From Thermohalobaculum sp039513195 (lineage in GTDB: Bacteria > Pseudomonadota > Alphaproteobacteria > Rhodobacterales > Rhodobacteraceae), in NCBI GenBank assembly GCA_039513195.1, contig JBCCRM010000018.1:1-64000 (forward strand): DNA of 64,000 nt, given 5' to 3'. The position numbers and the translations under genes are program-made. Under the pieces are notes generated by a model. The model was given only the letters and a program-made list of their open reading frames with translations. It was not told where the DNA came from and made no database searches. Positions 34,879 to 43,257 of this stretch are shown here, piece after piece. The stretch's first letter is position 1; each line of letters opens with the position of its first letter.

Positions 34879-36350
34879 GAACGATAGTCCGCGTTGATCT
34901 CGACATAGCGTTTGGTCAGATCGCAGGTCCAAACCGTGGCGCGGCCGCGCCCGATCCCGACATCGATGGCGATCTCGATCTCGCTGCGCCGCATATAGGC
35001 GGCACCATCCGCTTCACGATAGGCTGGGGCGACCCAGCCATGCTCCGCCACCAAGATATCGCCGAAACTGATGCGCAAGCGGTCTCGATCCGCCGCCTCG
35101 CCGGATTTGCCGACCGCCATGACGATGCGGCCCCAATTCGGGTCCTCCCCCGCCAAGGCGGTCTTCACCAGAGGCGAGTTGGCGACAGCCAAGCCGATCT
35201 TGCGGGCCGACTGCGACGACTTCGCGCCGCTAACGGTGATCGAGACGAACTTCGACGCTCCCTCGCCGTCTTTGACGACCTGGATGGCGAGGTCCCGCAT
35301 CACCGTCTCCAGTCCTGCGGCGAAGGCCCGCCAACGCGGTTCCCGGCGCGAGGCAATCGGCGCCATCGGAGCCTTGCCCGTGGCGGCGACCAGCAGGGTG
35401 TCAGAGGTTGACGTGTCACCATCGACGGTGATCGCGTTGAAGGTGATATCGGCGATGGAGGATACCGCCGGCTGCAAGGCGCCCGGCGTGATGGCGCAAT
35501 CGGTAAAGACGAAGGCTAGCATCGTCGCCATATCCGGCGCGATCATCCCGGATCCCTTGGCGATCCCTGCAATGGTCACTGGAACGCCCGCGATATCGAC
35601 CACAGCGGCGGCAGCCTTTGGGTAGGTGTCGGTGGTCATGATCGCGCGGGCGGCCCCCTCCCACGCCTGGCCCGTGCGCGCGTTACCGAGTTCCACAAGT
35701 TTGTCGGCGATCTTGCCAGCCGGCAGCGGCTCGCCGATCACACCGGTCGAGGCGAGATAAACAGCCTCCGCCGGGATCGAAAGCGCCGCCGCCGTGGCAT
35801 CGGCCACGCGCTTTACGGCGCCGAGACCGTTCTTACCGGTGAAGGCATTGGCGTTGCCGGCATTGACGACCAAGGCGAGCGGTGTCGGCGAAGGGCCGGT
35901 CTGCGACTTTAGCCGCTCCTCGCACCAGATTACCGGAGCCGACCGGGTCGCCGACCGCGTGAAGGTCCCCGCCATGACGGTCCCCGCCTCCAAGACGGCG
36001 AGCATCACATCGGGGCGACCTTGATACCTGACGCCGGCCTCGGCCGAGGCTAGGGCGACGCCTGGCACTGCCGGCATCTCGGGGAAGTTGTGCGGCGCAA
36101 AGGGGGAGACAGGCGCCGTCGCGTCCTCTCCGCTGATCCGCAAGGCGCCCCGGGAGAGTCCAGGCTTCTGCATCGATGGCGCCTCGCCGAGGACGCGGGA
36201 GATCTCTCCCTCGATCGCCGACAGCTTTTCCCGCGCTTTGGCGAGCTTGGCCGCGAGTTTGCCTGCACTCCGCTCGCCCATCTCGTTCGGCTTCTTGAGG
36301 TCAGCCTCTGCGTCGGCCTTACCCTTTTTCTTGACCTTCTTGTCCCCCAT
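34875..36350 (-). CDS. argJ: Bifunctional glutamate N-acetyltransferase/amino-acid acetyltransferase ArgJ
   Basis: A 491-residue ArgJ that recycles the acetyl group in arginine synthesis. The self-cleaving nucleophile is Thr276 in DMATMLAF, where the chain splits into alpha and beta parts; IASTGVIGEPLP-like and GEDPNWGRI segments confirm the family. Normal homologues have about 405-410 residues and start near PFAPHNFPEMP. Here an extra 80 or so residues, Lys/Ala-rich and probably helical (KLAAKLAKAREKLSAIEGEI), precede it. The ATG at 36350 follows GGGGGATGAG; an internal ATG at 36173 with GAGGCG would remove most of the extension. It overlaps mutT downstream and follows the PPIase gene by 30 bases. 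Confidence 0.93.
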   Translation of the reverse strand: MGDKKVKKKGKADAEADLKKPNEMGERSAGKLAAKLAKAREKLSAIEGEISRVLGEAPSMQKPGLSRGALRISGEDATAPVSPFAPHNFPEMPAVPGVALASAEAGVRYQGRPDVMLAVLEAGTVMAGTFTRSATRSAPVIWCEERLKSQTGPSPTPLALVVNAGNANAFTGKNGLGAVKRVADATAAALSIPAEAVYLASTGVIGEPLPAGKIADKLVELGNARTGQAWEGAARAIMTTDTYPKAAAAVVDIAGVPVTIAGIAKGSGMIAPDMATMLAFVFTDCAITPGALQPAVSSIADITFNAITVDGDTSTSDTLLVAATGKAPMAPIASRREPRWRAFAAGLETVMRDLAIQVVKDGEGASKFVSITVSGAKSSQSARKIGLAVANSPLVKTALAGEDPNWGRIVMAVGKSGEAADRDRLRISFGDILVAEHGWVAPAYREADGAAYMRRSEIEIAIDVGIGRGRATVWTCDLTKRYVEINADYRS

Positions 36351-36380
36351 CGGCGCTCATCCCCCTAGCGCGTTTATGGA

Positions 36381-37340
36381 TCACTCCTCCTGGATCAGCT
36401 CGTCTGCGCGGATCGCTGCCGGCGGCAGCGGGTCCTCACTGCGCTCGATCGTTGCGGCGGATCGCAACTCCTCGAGAATTTCAACCTGCGCCCGCTGGCC
36501 CATTTCCTCTGCAAGGCCAGGCAACATTTCCTCAAAGCTCGGCACAGCGCGGTCCCGGCTTCCGTCGACGCGGATCAGATGCCAGCCGAACGGCGATTGG
36601 ACCGGATCGCTGACCGTCCCTGGCTCCAGCGCGAAGGCCGCATCGGCGAATTGCGGGACCATGTCGGTCTTGACAAACCAGCCTAGGTCGCCGCCGCGGC
36701 TCGCGGTGCCATCGGTGCCGTGCTCCCGCGCCAACTCGGCGAAGTCGCCACCGCCGTCCAGTTCCGCCTTGATCTCGGTCGCGCGCTCCTCGCTTTCGAC
36801 CAGGATGTGCGCGGCCCGGATCTCTTGTTCCGGTGCCATCTCGGCGATGCGCTCATCATAGACGCCGCGCATGGCTTCCTCGCTGACCCGCTCGCCGAGC
36901 TTGTTGCGGAGCCAAGCGTTGGCGAGGACGGCCCGGATCTGGTTGCGGATCGAGAGCGCGATCGCCAAGCGCTCATCAAAGTTTTCTTGCTTGGCCGCTT
37001 GAGCCAGAAGCGTCTGGTCGATCATTTGGTCGAGTAGACCCTGGGTCAGTATCTCATCGGGAAGCTGCTGATATTCTTGGGGTAAATCACTGCGCAGCGA
37101 GATTAGGTCGCCCAGCGTCAAATCTTCGCCATTCACTGTGGCGAGCACTTGCTGCGGCGTCACCTCGACCGTTTCCGGTGCCGGTTCGGCCGCAGGCTCT
37201 GCCGCTGTTTCCGGGGTGGCTTCGGACCCTGTGTCCGTCTCTGTCGTGGTTTCCGTCTGCGCGCGCGCGGGCACGGATGCGAGGCCCAGGGCCACGAGGG
37301 CGGCAAGGCCGATGGCGTGGCGCAATGGATGGAATGTCAC
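36381..37340 (-). CDS. Periplasmic peptidylprolyl isomerase (parvulin/PpiC type)
   Basis: A 319-residue exported foldase. A signal peptide with FHPLRHAIGLAALVALGLASVPARA is cut near residue 28, followed by an acidic Thr/Glu/Pro linker. A SurA_N-like helical region (residues 60-160) precedes one parvulin domain with IRAAHILVESEERATEI, GGDLGWFVKTDMVPQFADAAFALEPG and SPFGWHLIRVD. It assists folding of exported proteins. GTG at 37340 follows AGGAGAG and is preferred; longer starts read non-homologous Arg-rich sequence. It is divergent from secA, whose product exports the very substrates it would fold. Confidence 0.9.
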   Translation of the reverse strand: MTFHPLRHAIGLAALVALGLASVPARAQTETTTETDTGSEATPETAAEPAAEPAPETVEVTPQQVLATVNGEDLTLGDLISLRSDLPQEYQQLPDEILTQGLLDQMIDQTLLAQAAKQENFDERLAIALSIRNQIRAVLANAWLRNKLGERVSEEAMRGVYDERIAEMAPEQEIRAAHILVESEERATEIKAELDGGGDFAELAREHGTDGTASRGGDLGWFVKTDMVPQFADAAFALEPGTVSDPVQSPFGWHLIRVDGSRDRAVPSFEEMLPGLAEEMGQRAQVEILEELRSAATIERSEDPLPPAAIRADELIQEE

Positions 37341-37566
37341 GAAGGCTCTCCTCACAGTGGCCTGCGGGGGGCGGGCGTTGACAGCCTCTCTCCCCCTCAA
37401 TACATCTCGGCGAGCCCATGCTCGGGCGCCCGGTGCGGCATGACTTACGCCGCGAAGCCCTGGGCGGCAAGGCACGGGGCGCCAGATTTCTTTAGGGGCG
37501 CGCGGCCGTCCGGCCTACGGGATCGCCTCTCCGCGCGCCACTGAGCGGAAGCGAGAGAGTGACGCG

Positions 37567-40494
37567 ATGTTTGGACTGCAGACCATCGGCAAAAAGATCT
37601 TCGGCTCGGCCAATGATCGCAAGATCAAGGCGTCCGGACGGACGGTCGAGGTGATCAATACGCTCGAGCCGAGCATGCAGGCCCTCAGCGACGACGACCT
37701 CCGCGGCAAGACGGAAGAGTTCCGCGCCCGCCTGACCGCGGGCGAGAGCCTGGAGGATTTGCTGCCGGAGGCGTTCGCAGTGGTTCGGGAGGCGTCGCGG
37801 CGCACGCTCGGTATGCGGCCCTTCGATGTGCAGTTGATCGGCGGCATGGTGCTTCACCAGGGCAGCATCGCCGAGATGAAGACCGGCGAGGGCAAGACCC
37901 TTGTTGCCACCATGCCCGTCTATCTGAACGCGTTGACCGGCCGCGGCGTCCACGTCGTCACCGTGAACGACTATCTGGCGCGGCGCGATGCGGACTGGAT
38001 GGGCAAGGTCTACAACGCCCTCGGTCTGTCGGTCGGCGTCGTGGTGCCTGGCGTCGATGATGCGGGCAGGCGAGAGGCTTACGCCTGCGACGTAACCTAC
38101 GGTACCAACAACGAATTCGGCTTTGATTATCTGCGCGACAACATGAAGTTCCGGCTGGAGGATATGGTCCAGCGCGGGCATCATTTCGCCATTGTCGACG
38201 AGGTTGACAGCATACTGGTCGACGAGGCGAGGACACCGCTAATCATCTCCGGTCCTGTGCAGGACCAAACCGACATGTATGTCGCCATCGACAAGATCAT
38301 CCCAGAGCTTGGCGGGGACGATTTCGAGCTGGACGAGAAGCAGCGTTCGGTCAGCTTGACCGATGAGGGGAATGAGCGGATCGAGGCTGCTCTGCTGCGT
38401 GTCGGGCTGTTGGAGGAGGGGCAGAGTCTCTACGACCCCACCTCAGTCAGTCATGTCCATCACGTCAACCAGGCGCTCCGTGCCCACAAGCTGTTTCTGA
38501 GAGACCGCGACTACATCGTCAAAAACCGCAAGGTTATCATCATCGACGAGTTCACCGGCCGGATGATGGAGGGACGGCGCTACTCGGACGGGCTCCACCA
38601 GGCGTTGGAGGCGAAGGAGGGGGCCGAGATCCAACCGGAAAACGTGACGCTGGCAAGTGTCACGTTCCAGAATTACTTCCGCCTGTTCGACAAGCTGGCC
38701 GGCATGACCGGCACCGCGTTGACCGAGGCCGAGGAATTCATGTCGATCTATGGCCTCGATGTTCTCGAGGTGCCGACCAACATGCCGATCGCCCGCGTCG
38801 ATGACGACGACCAGGTGTTCCGCACGGGCGACGAGAAGTACCAAGCCATCGTTCAGTCCATCGCCGACGCAAAGCGCCGGGGGCAGCCGGTGCTGGTCGG
38901 CACGACGTCTATCGAAAAGTCGGAGAAGCTGGCGGCCTTGTTGAAGACCACCAAAGGGTTGCAGGTGGTCGCCGATTTCGTCGACCGTCAACAGGGCCTG
39001 GTCAACGCGGACAAGGAGCCGGAACGTGCCGTGTCCTTGAGGGAGACGGCGGCCTATCTGCGCGATCTCGCGAAGTCCAAGGGCGGGATCGAACACCAAG
39101 TCCTGAACGCGCGCTATCATGAGCAGGAAGCACAGATCATCGCCCAGGCCGGCGTTCCGGGCGCGGTGACGATCGCGACCAACATGGCCGGGCGCGGCAC
39201 CGACATCAAGCTCGGTGGCAATGCCGAGCTGCGGATCACTGAGGAGACCGAGGGCGTCAACGATCCCGACCGGATTGCGCAGATTGCCGCCGAGATCGAG
39301 GACGATGTCGAAGCCAAGAAAAACAAGGCCTTGGCGGCTGGCGGTCTTTGGGTGATCGGCACCGAGCGCCATGAGAGCCGGCGGATCGACAACCAGCTCC
39401 GCGGCCGCTCGGGCCGCCAGGGCGACCCCGGCCGGTCGACCTTTTACCTGAGCCTGCAAGACGATCTTATGCGCATCTTCGGGTCCGAACGGATCGACGG
39501 AATGCTGCAGCGCTTGGGTTTGGAGGAGGGCGAGGCGATCGTCCACCCCTGGGTCAACAAGGCCATCGAGAAGGCGCAGGGTAAGGTCGAGGCGCGGAAT
39601 TTCGACATCCGCAAGAACCTGCTGAAATACGACGACGTGATGAACGATCAGCGCAAGGCGATTTTCGAGCAGCGCCGCGAGATCATGGAGTCGGAGGACC
39701 TGAGCGAGACGGTGCAGGACATGCGGCTGAGCCTGATCGACGATCTCGTCGACCGGCATGTCCCGAAGCGCGCCTACGCCGACCAATGGGAAACCGAGGC
39801 GCTGGAGGAGGAGATCCAAAAGATCTTCGGCCAGCCCTATCCGGTGAAGGAGTGGGCCGACCGCGAGGGTGTGGACGATGAGGCGCTGCGCGAAGAGTTG
39901 ATCGCCGAGACCGACCGATTGATGGCAGAGCGGACCGAGAAGATGGGCCCTGATCTGATGCGGCGGTTGGAGAAAGACGTGTTGCTGCAGGTGCTCGACC
40001 ACCATTGGCGGGAGCATCTGGTGACGCTCGATCATCTGCGGGCCGTGATCGGGTTGCGCGGCTATGGCCAGCGGGATCCGCTGAACGAATACAAATCCGA
40101 AGCCTTTGCGATGTTCGAAAACCTGCTGAGCCAGTTGCGCCGGGATGTGACCCACCACCTGGCGGTGACCCAGGTTCTGACGCCGGAGGAGCGGGAGGCC
40201 CAGGCTCGTGCCATGGCCGAGATGATGGCCAAGATGCAGGAGCAGGCGGCGCGGGCCGCGGCCGCGGACCCGGCCGTGGCGGCGGGCGGGCAGGGCCCCC
40301 TGTCGCCGGAGACCGAAGCGATGGCACAGATGGCGGCGGTCGCCGGCGGCGTGGCGCTGACCACGCCGGAGCGGCCGGTTGCCGCCGCGCGGGATCCGAG
40401 CGATCCGACGAGCTGGGGCAAGGTTGGGCGCAACGAGCCCTGCCCCTGCGGATCGGGCAAGAAGTTTAAGCATTGCCACGGCCGATTGACCTGA
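37567..40494 (+). CDS. secA: Preprotein translocase ATPase SecA
   Basis: A 975-residue SecA motor that drives unfolded proteins through SecYEG. Walker A MKTGEGKT has Lys110, and the DEVDSILVDEARTPLIISG helicase motif II region is intact, followed by VTIATNMAGRGTDIKLGG and the RIDNQLRGRSGRQGDPG motif VI. The C-terminal tail ends with the zinc/SecB-binding CPCGSGKKFKHCHG (Cys-Cys-Cys-His). A long Ala/Met/Gln-rich linker precedes the tail. The ATG at 37567 follows GCGAGAGAG-like sequence. Divergent from the PPIase gene; promoter expected in the 226-base gap. Confidence 0.98.
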   Translation: MFGLQTIGKKIFGSANDRKIKASGRTVEVINTLEPSMQALSDDDLRGKTEEFRARLTAGESLEDLLPEAFAVVREASRRTLGMRPFDVQLIGGMVLHQGSIAEMKTGEGKTLVATMPVYLNALTGRGVHVVTVNDYLARRDADWMGKVYNALGLSVGVVVPGVDDAGRREAYACDVTYGTNNEFGFDYLRDNMKFRLEDMVQRGHHFAIVDEVDSILVDEARTPLIISGPVQDQTDMYVAIDKIIPELGGDDFELDEKQRSVSLTDEGNERIEAALLRVGLLEEGQSLYDPTSVSHVHHVNQALRAHKLFLRDRDYIVKNRKVIIIDEFTGRMMEGRRYSDGLHQALEAKEGAEIQPENVTLASVTFQNYFRLFDKLAGMTGTALTEAEEFMSIYGLDVLEVPTNMPIARVDDDDQVFRTGDEKYQAIVQSIADAKRRGQPVLVGTTSIEKSEKLAALLKTTKGLQVVADFVDRQQGLVNADKEPERAVSLRETAAYLRDLAKSKGGIEHQVLNARYHEQEAQIIAQAGVPGAVTIATNMAGRGTDIKLGGNAELRITEETEGVNDPDRIAQIAAEIEDDVEAKKNKALAAGGLWVIGTERHESRRIDNQLRGRSGRQGDPGRSTFYLSLQDDLMRIFGSERIDGMLQRLGLEEGEAIVHPWVNKAIEKAQGKVEARNFDIRKNLLKYDDVMNDQRKAIFEQRREIMESEDLSETVQDMRLSLIDDLVDRHVPKRAYADQWETEALEEEIQKIFGQPYPVKEWADREGVDDEALREELIAETDRLMAERTEKMGPDLMRRLEKDVLLQVLDHHWREHLVTLDHLRAVIGLRGYGQRDPLNEYKSEAFAMFENLLSQLRRDVTHHLAVTQVLTPEEREAQARAMAEMMAKMQEQAARAAAADPAVAAGGQGPLSPETEAMAQMAAVAGGVALTTPERPVAAARDPSDPTSWGKVGRNEPCPCGSGKKFKHCHGRLT

Positions 40495-41314
40495 GCCTGA
40501 GCAGCGACCGCTAAAGCGCTGGTTTCGGGCGGTTCTGCGTTTCTGCAAGGCATGCACATTCTATGCACAAAGCATATGCAGAGTGTTTCGGTCAGGAACG
40601 CTGGCAGCGTCGACCTTTTGCGATGCCTGTAGCGGCGTAGCCTCGATCATCGGTGGCCTCGCGGCGACACAAGCCACTTGCCGGTCTCAGTGGGAGGCCC
40701 AGCGACGGGGCCGCATGACTGCGGCCGGTGGCGCCGCGTTAGCCTTCCGGATTGTGGCCCTTTGGGCGCGCGCGGCGGGTTTCGAGATTGGCGCTTGTGG
40801 CACGGCCGCCGGCGCCAATAACCGCGACCTTGCTCAACAACTCGAAATCAACAGCCTGCTGCCCGAGCGGCCCGAGCGTGGTGAGGAAAGATTGGGTGGA
40901 GGATCGTTGGAACGGGCGCGCCGCGTCGGAACGGTTTCGTCGGACGTTGCATTTGGCAGGGGCTGGGGAAGGCCAGTCGGTGGCTGGCCGATCCTCACCC
41001 TGCCGACTGCTCCCGGCCCGTCAAGGGCGCGCCCTGCGTACCGCAGGGCCGCGTACCGCGACCCTTGACTGGCCGGTCCGCGGTCGGACGCTCGTACGCA
41101 TGGCCTGGCAGGGCTGCGGGTCGTCTTAAGAAGGGCATTGCGCGGGACGCGCGAGCGCTCGGTTCGTCATTCTTCGCGTCCATCTCACACGCCCTTGGCT
41201 GCACGGCAACCAGCGGCCTCGTTGAGTGTAGTTTTGGGCGCTGCGATGCTTCAGCGGGCAGAACGGTAGGGTTTCATCGACGGCCTGTCGCTTCGCTGCC
41301 ATCCTGGAGTGGTT
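40495..41314. other. 820-base gap downstream of secA
   Basis: No credible gene. Frames present are short or mutually overlapping without ribosome sites. The start (about 40550-40590) has a TATGCA-rich run (GCACATTCTATGCACAAAGCATATGCAGAG). The 48-bp TCAAGG element copy 2 lies at 41021-41068. The gap ends in the first 97-bp direct repeat. It looks like decayed or repeat-derived sequence. Confidence 0.5.
41021..41068. repeat. 48-bp TCAAGG...CCTTGA element, copy 2
   Basis: Same ends (TCAAGG and CCTTGA) and the same 48-base length as the element at 17348-17395. Inside, GCCCTGCG/CGCAGGGC forms an 8-bp hairpin around TAC, in the position of the CCGGGC hairpin of copy 1. Confidence 0.5.
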
Positions 41315-41411
41315 TCCGATCCGGTTGCATCGGTTCCCACGCTCGACGGTATTGCTCGGGTGCATTTTCGCCACGTCAATCCGACTAAGATCGGCTGGAA
41401 ACTGCTCTAGG
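41315..41411. repeat. 97-bp direct repeat, left copy
   Basis: Aligns without gaps over 97 bases to 43139-43235, about 76 positions identical by eye, in the same orientation. It starts TCCGATCCGGTTGCAT and ends CTGCTCTAGG. Its last five bases overlap the stop codon of the DUF2235 gene. Confidence 0.8.
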
Positions 41412-42489
41412 CCGGTTCGGCGCCGTCGGGCACCGAGGAGGCCCGGTCCTGTTCCGGCTTCGCGCTGCTGGGGAGCGTCAGAATTCCGCGCGGGCGGTAG
41501 TGGGGCAGCCGCTGTTGCCGGTCGCGGATCGAGAGATGCAGCACTTCGCCATCGCCGCCGCCGGTCTTGCGCGGCGTGCGCAGCAGAAAGGCCCGCGCGA
41601 TCCCGGTCCGGGCGCCGACGGAGGGGGCGGCCGGGTCCTCCGGAAAGCGCCGCTCCCAGCCGGGAGGCAGGTCGAGCCCGTGGCGATGCGCCCGCCGCAG
41701 CATCCAGTTCAGCACGATATTCGAGAGCCCGCGCGCGCCAGGGCGGGAGCGCGTCTCGCCGCCGATATCGGCATGGCTTCCGGGGAACCAGGCCTGCTCG
41801 AGGCGGCCTTCCCAATCCTCCGACTTCTCCCACAGGAGTGGGCGATAGGCTGTGCGGTCCTCGTCGAGTGCCAGCGCGTGATAGCCATGTTCGATATGAT
41901 GGCCGAGGCGATGGTCGTGGAACTCCGTCGCCATGGCCGCAAGGCGCGACAGGATGGGATAGGGCAGGCCGAGAGATTTGACCGTGTCGAAGACGCCGAG
42001 CATCCGGATCGGCACCGCGCCATGGCAGCGGCGGCGCTTGAAGAGAGCGGCGGCCCGGGCGCGACCCTCGTCCTCGTAGAGCCGGAAGGCGATGCGGAGA
42101 TTGCGGGCCGTCGCATGGTTCTGCCGGAGCAGACCGACCTGGCCGATCATCCCGGCCAGCGAGCGCACCGCATAGGCGCCGCGGGAATAGCCGAACAGGA
42201 AAATGCGGTCGCCGGGGCGGTAGCGGCTGGCGAGGAAGGCGTAGCCATGCTTGATTGAGCGGTTGATGGTGATGCCGGTCGCCGCATTCCACCAGCGCGA
42301 CCAACCGCTGCCCTGGACGCCTGGGTCATAGAGGAACATTTGCTCGCGTCGCTGGCCTTGTTCGGCCATCAGGCGGAAGATCAGGCCGGCATTGGTCTCC
42401 TCGCCCGGGGCACAGGACGACAAAGTGCCATCTGAGATGAAGATCAGATTGCGCGGCTTGTCATGCCGCGCGGCAGTCTCACAGCCCAT
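41407..42489 (-). CDS. DUF2235-family alpha/beta hydrolase (Tle1-like phospholipase fold)
   Basis: A 360-residue protein. RNLIFISDGTLSS opens the domain as in DUF2235 (usually 'FDGT'). The nucleophile elbow is GYSRGA with Ser102; a likely catalytic Asp is in GVFDTVKSLG and a His in FPGSHADIGGE. The family includes type VI secretion phospholipase effectors (Tle1) as well as housekeeping hydrolases. No T6SS or immunity gene was recognised nearby. ATG at 42489 follows GGAGAGTAAAGG; longer starts are poor. Its stop lies inside the left direct repeat, and the right copy lies beyond the neighbouring divergent gene, so the pair may be one transferable segment. Confidence 0.85.
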   Translation of the reverse strand: MGCETAARHDKPRNLIFISDGTLSSCAPGEETNAGLIFRLMAEQGQRREQMFLYDPGVQGSGWSRWWNAATGITINRSIKHGYAFLASRYRPGDRIFLFGYSRGAYAVRSLAGMIGQVGLLRQNHATARNLRIAFRLYEDEGRARAAALFKRRRCHGAVPIRMLGVFDTVKSLGLPYPILSRLAAMATEFHDHRLGHHIEHGYHALALDEDRTAYRPLLWEKSEDWEGRLEQAWFPGSHADIGGETRSRPGARGLSNIVLNWMLRRAHRHGLDLPPGWERRFPEDPAAPSVGARTGIARAFLLRTPRKTGGGDGEVLHLSIRDRQQRLPHYRPRGILTLPSSAKPEQDRASSVPDGAEPA

Positions 42490-42756
42490 GCCTTTACTCT
42501 CCCACTCCAGGCCGATCTGGAACGACGGGCCCGATACGCCAAGCTCACTGTTCCTCACTTTCCAACACGATGGCCGAATGGTCCAAACAAAAACCACATA
42601 AGCCTCGCTTAAGTGTATTTCCCGCCACAGTCTTCGGCGAACTTGCATCAGGACCGTAGGCTTCGCCCGTGTTGGCTGCGAATTGCAGGCATGCTGCGAC
42701 GGTGTGTGCAGAACGCGTCGCTTAAGTGTCCGAGCGAGTTTTTCGGGGGAATATGT

Positions 42757-43131
42757 ATGCGAGACGCTCAGATCTTTTCCACGTCACCGACCGATGGGTT
42801 GCGCGCCGCCTCGTGGTTGGCGCAGCGGCTGGTGGAAGCCGGAGAGGCCCGTCAGGCTGCGACCGATCAGGCAGCTCACCTGTCTCAATGCTGGCGCGAT
42901 CTCGCCGCTGTCCTTTACCCGGAAGGGCGCGAACAGCAGATGTTGATGCTGATGATTGCCGGCGAGCCGGGATCGCTTTCTGTGGAGGCGGTGGCCGAGT
43001 GCCAGTGCCGCAACGGCCACGGCGCCGAATTGGAAAAGCGGGCAAGTTCGTTGGGACTAGGCGTCGTGGCTCGCGACGCGATGGAAGGGGTCGTGCGGAT
43101 CCGCCTCGCGCTCGGCGAACCGTTTCACTAG
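42757..43131 (+). CDS. Hypothetical protein within the repeat-flanked segment
   Basis: A 124-residue soluble protein, mostly helical, beginning MRDAQIFSTSPTDGLRAASWLAQRLVEAG and ending RIRLALGEPFH. No signal peptide, membrane helix or familiar motif. A pair CQCRNGH near residue 83 could bind metal but is isolated. ATG at 42757 is preferred, with GGGGGAATA upstream; the longer frame start at 42613 reads unlikely sequence. It is divergent from the DUF2235 gene across about 270 bases and ends just before the right 97-bp repeat. A partner or immunity role is only a guess. Confidence 0.6.
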   Translation: MRDAQIFSTSPTDGLRAASWLAQRLVEAGEARQAATDQAAHLSQCWRDLAAVLYPEGREQQMLMLMIAGEPGSLSVEAVAECQCRNGHGAELEKRASSLGLGVVARDAMEGVVRIRLALGEPFH

Positions 43132-43138
43132 AATGCCG

Positions 43139-43235
43139 TCCGACCCGATTGCACCGGTTCTCGCGCTCGAAGGTATCGTTCGGGCGCAGTTTCACGACCA
43201 CAATCTGACTGAGACCGACTGCAAAATGCTTTAGG
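43139..43235. repeat. 97-bp direct repeat, right copy
   Basis: Matches 41315-41411 in the same orientation with no gaps (about 78% by eye). Read on the reverse strand both copies encode a similar peptide (core ERxNRCNRxGxHS), which may be chance or a trace of an old coding sequence. It begins eight bases after a stop codon at 43131. Confidence 0.8.
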
Positions 43236-43257
43236 GCCGATACCGCCGGGGCTGCCG

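Noticed and set aside
38443..40557. A 700-codon reverse-strand frame opposite secA
   Set aside because: It mirrors secA codon structure, is His/Gln/Arg-rich and has no family features.
40495..41314. Insertion-sequence remnant after secA
   Set aside because: No transposase fragment, terminal repeats of IS type, or target duplication could be seen; only short repeats.
41126..42304. Reverse-strand frame overlapping the DUF2235 gene
   Set aside because: Low-complexity Arg/Pro-rich shadow of the real DUF2235 frame, which has the GYSRGA nucleophile.
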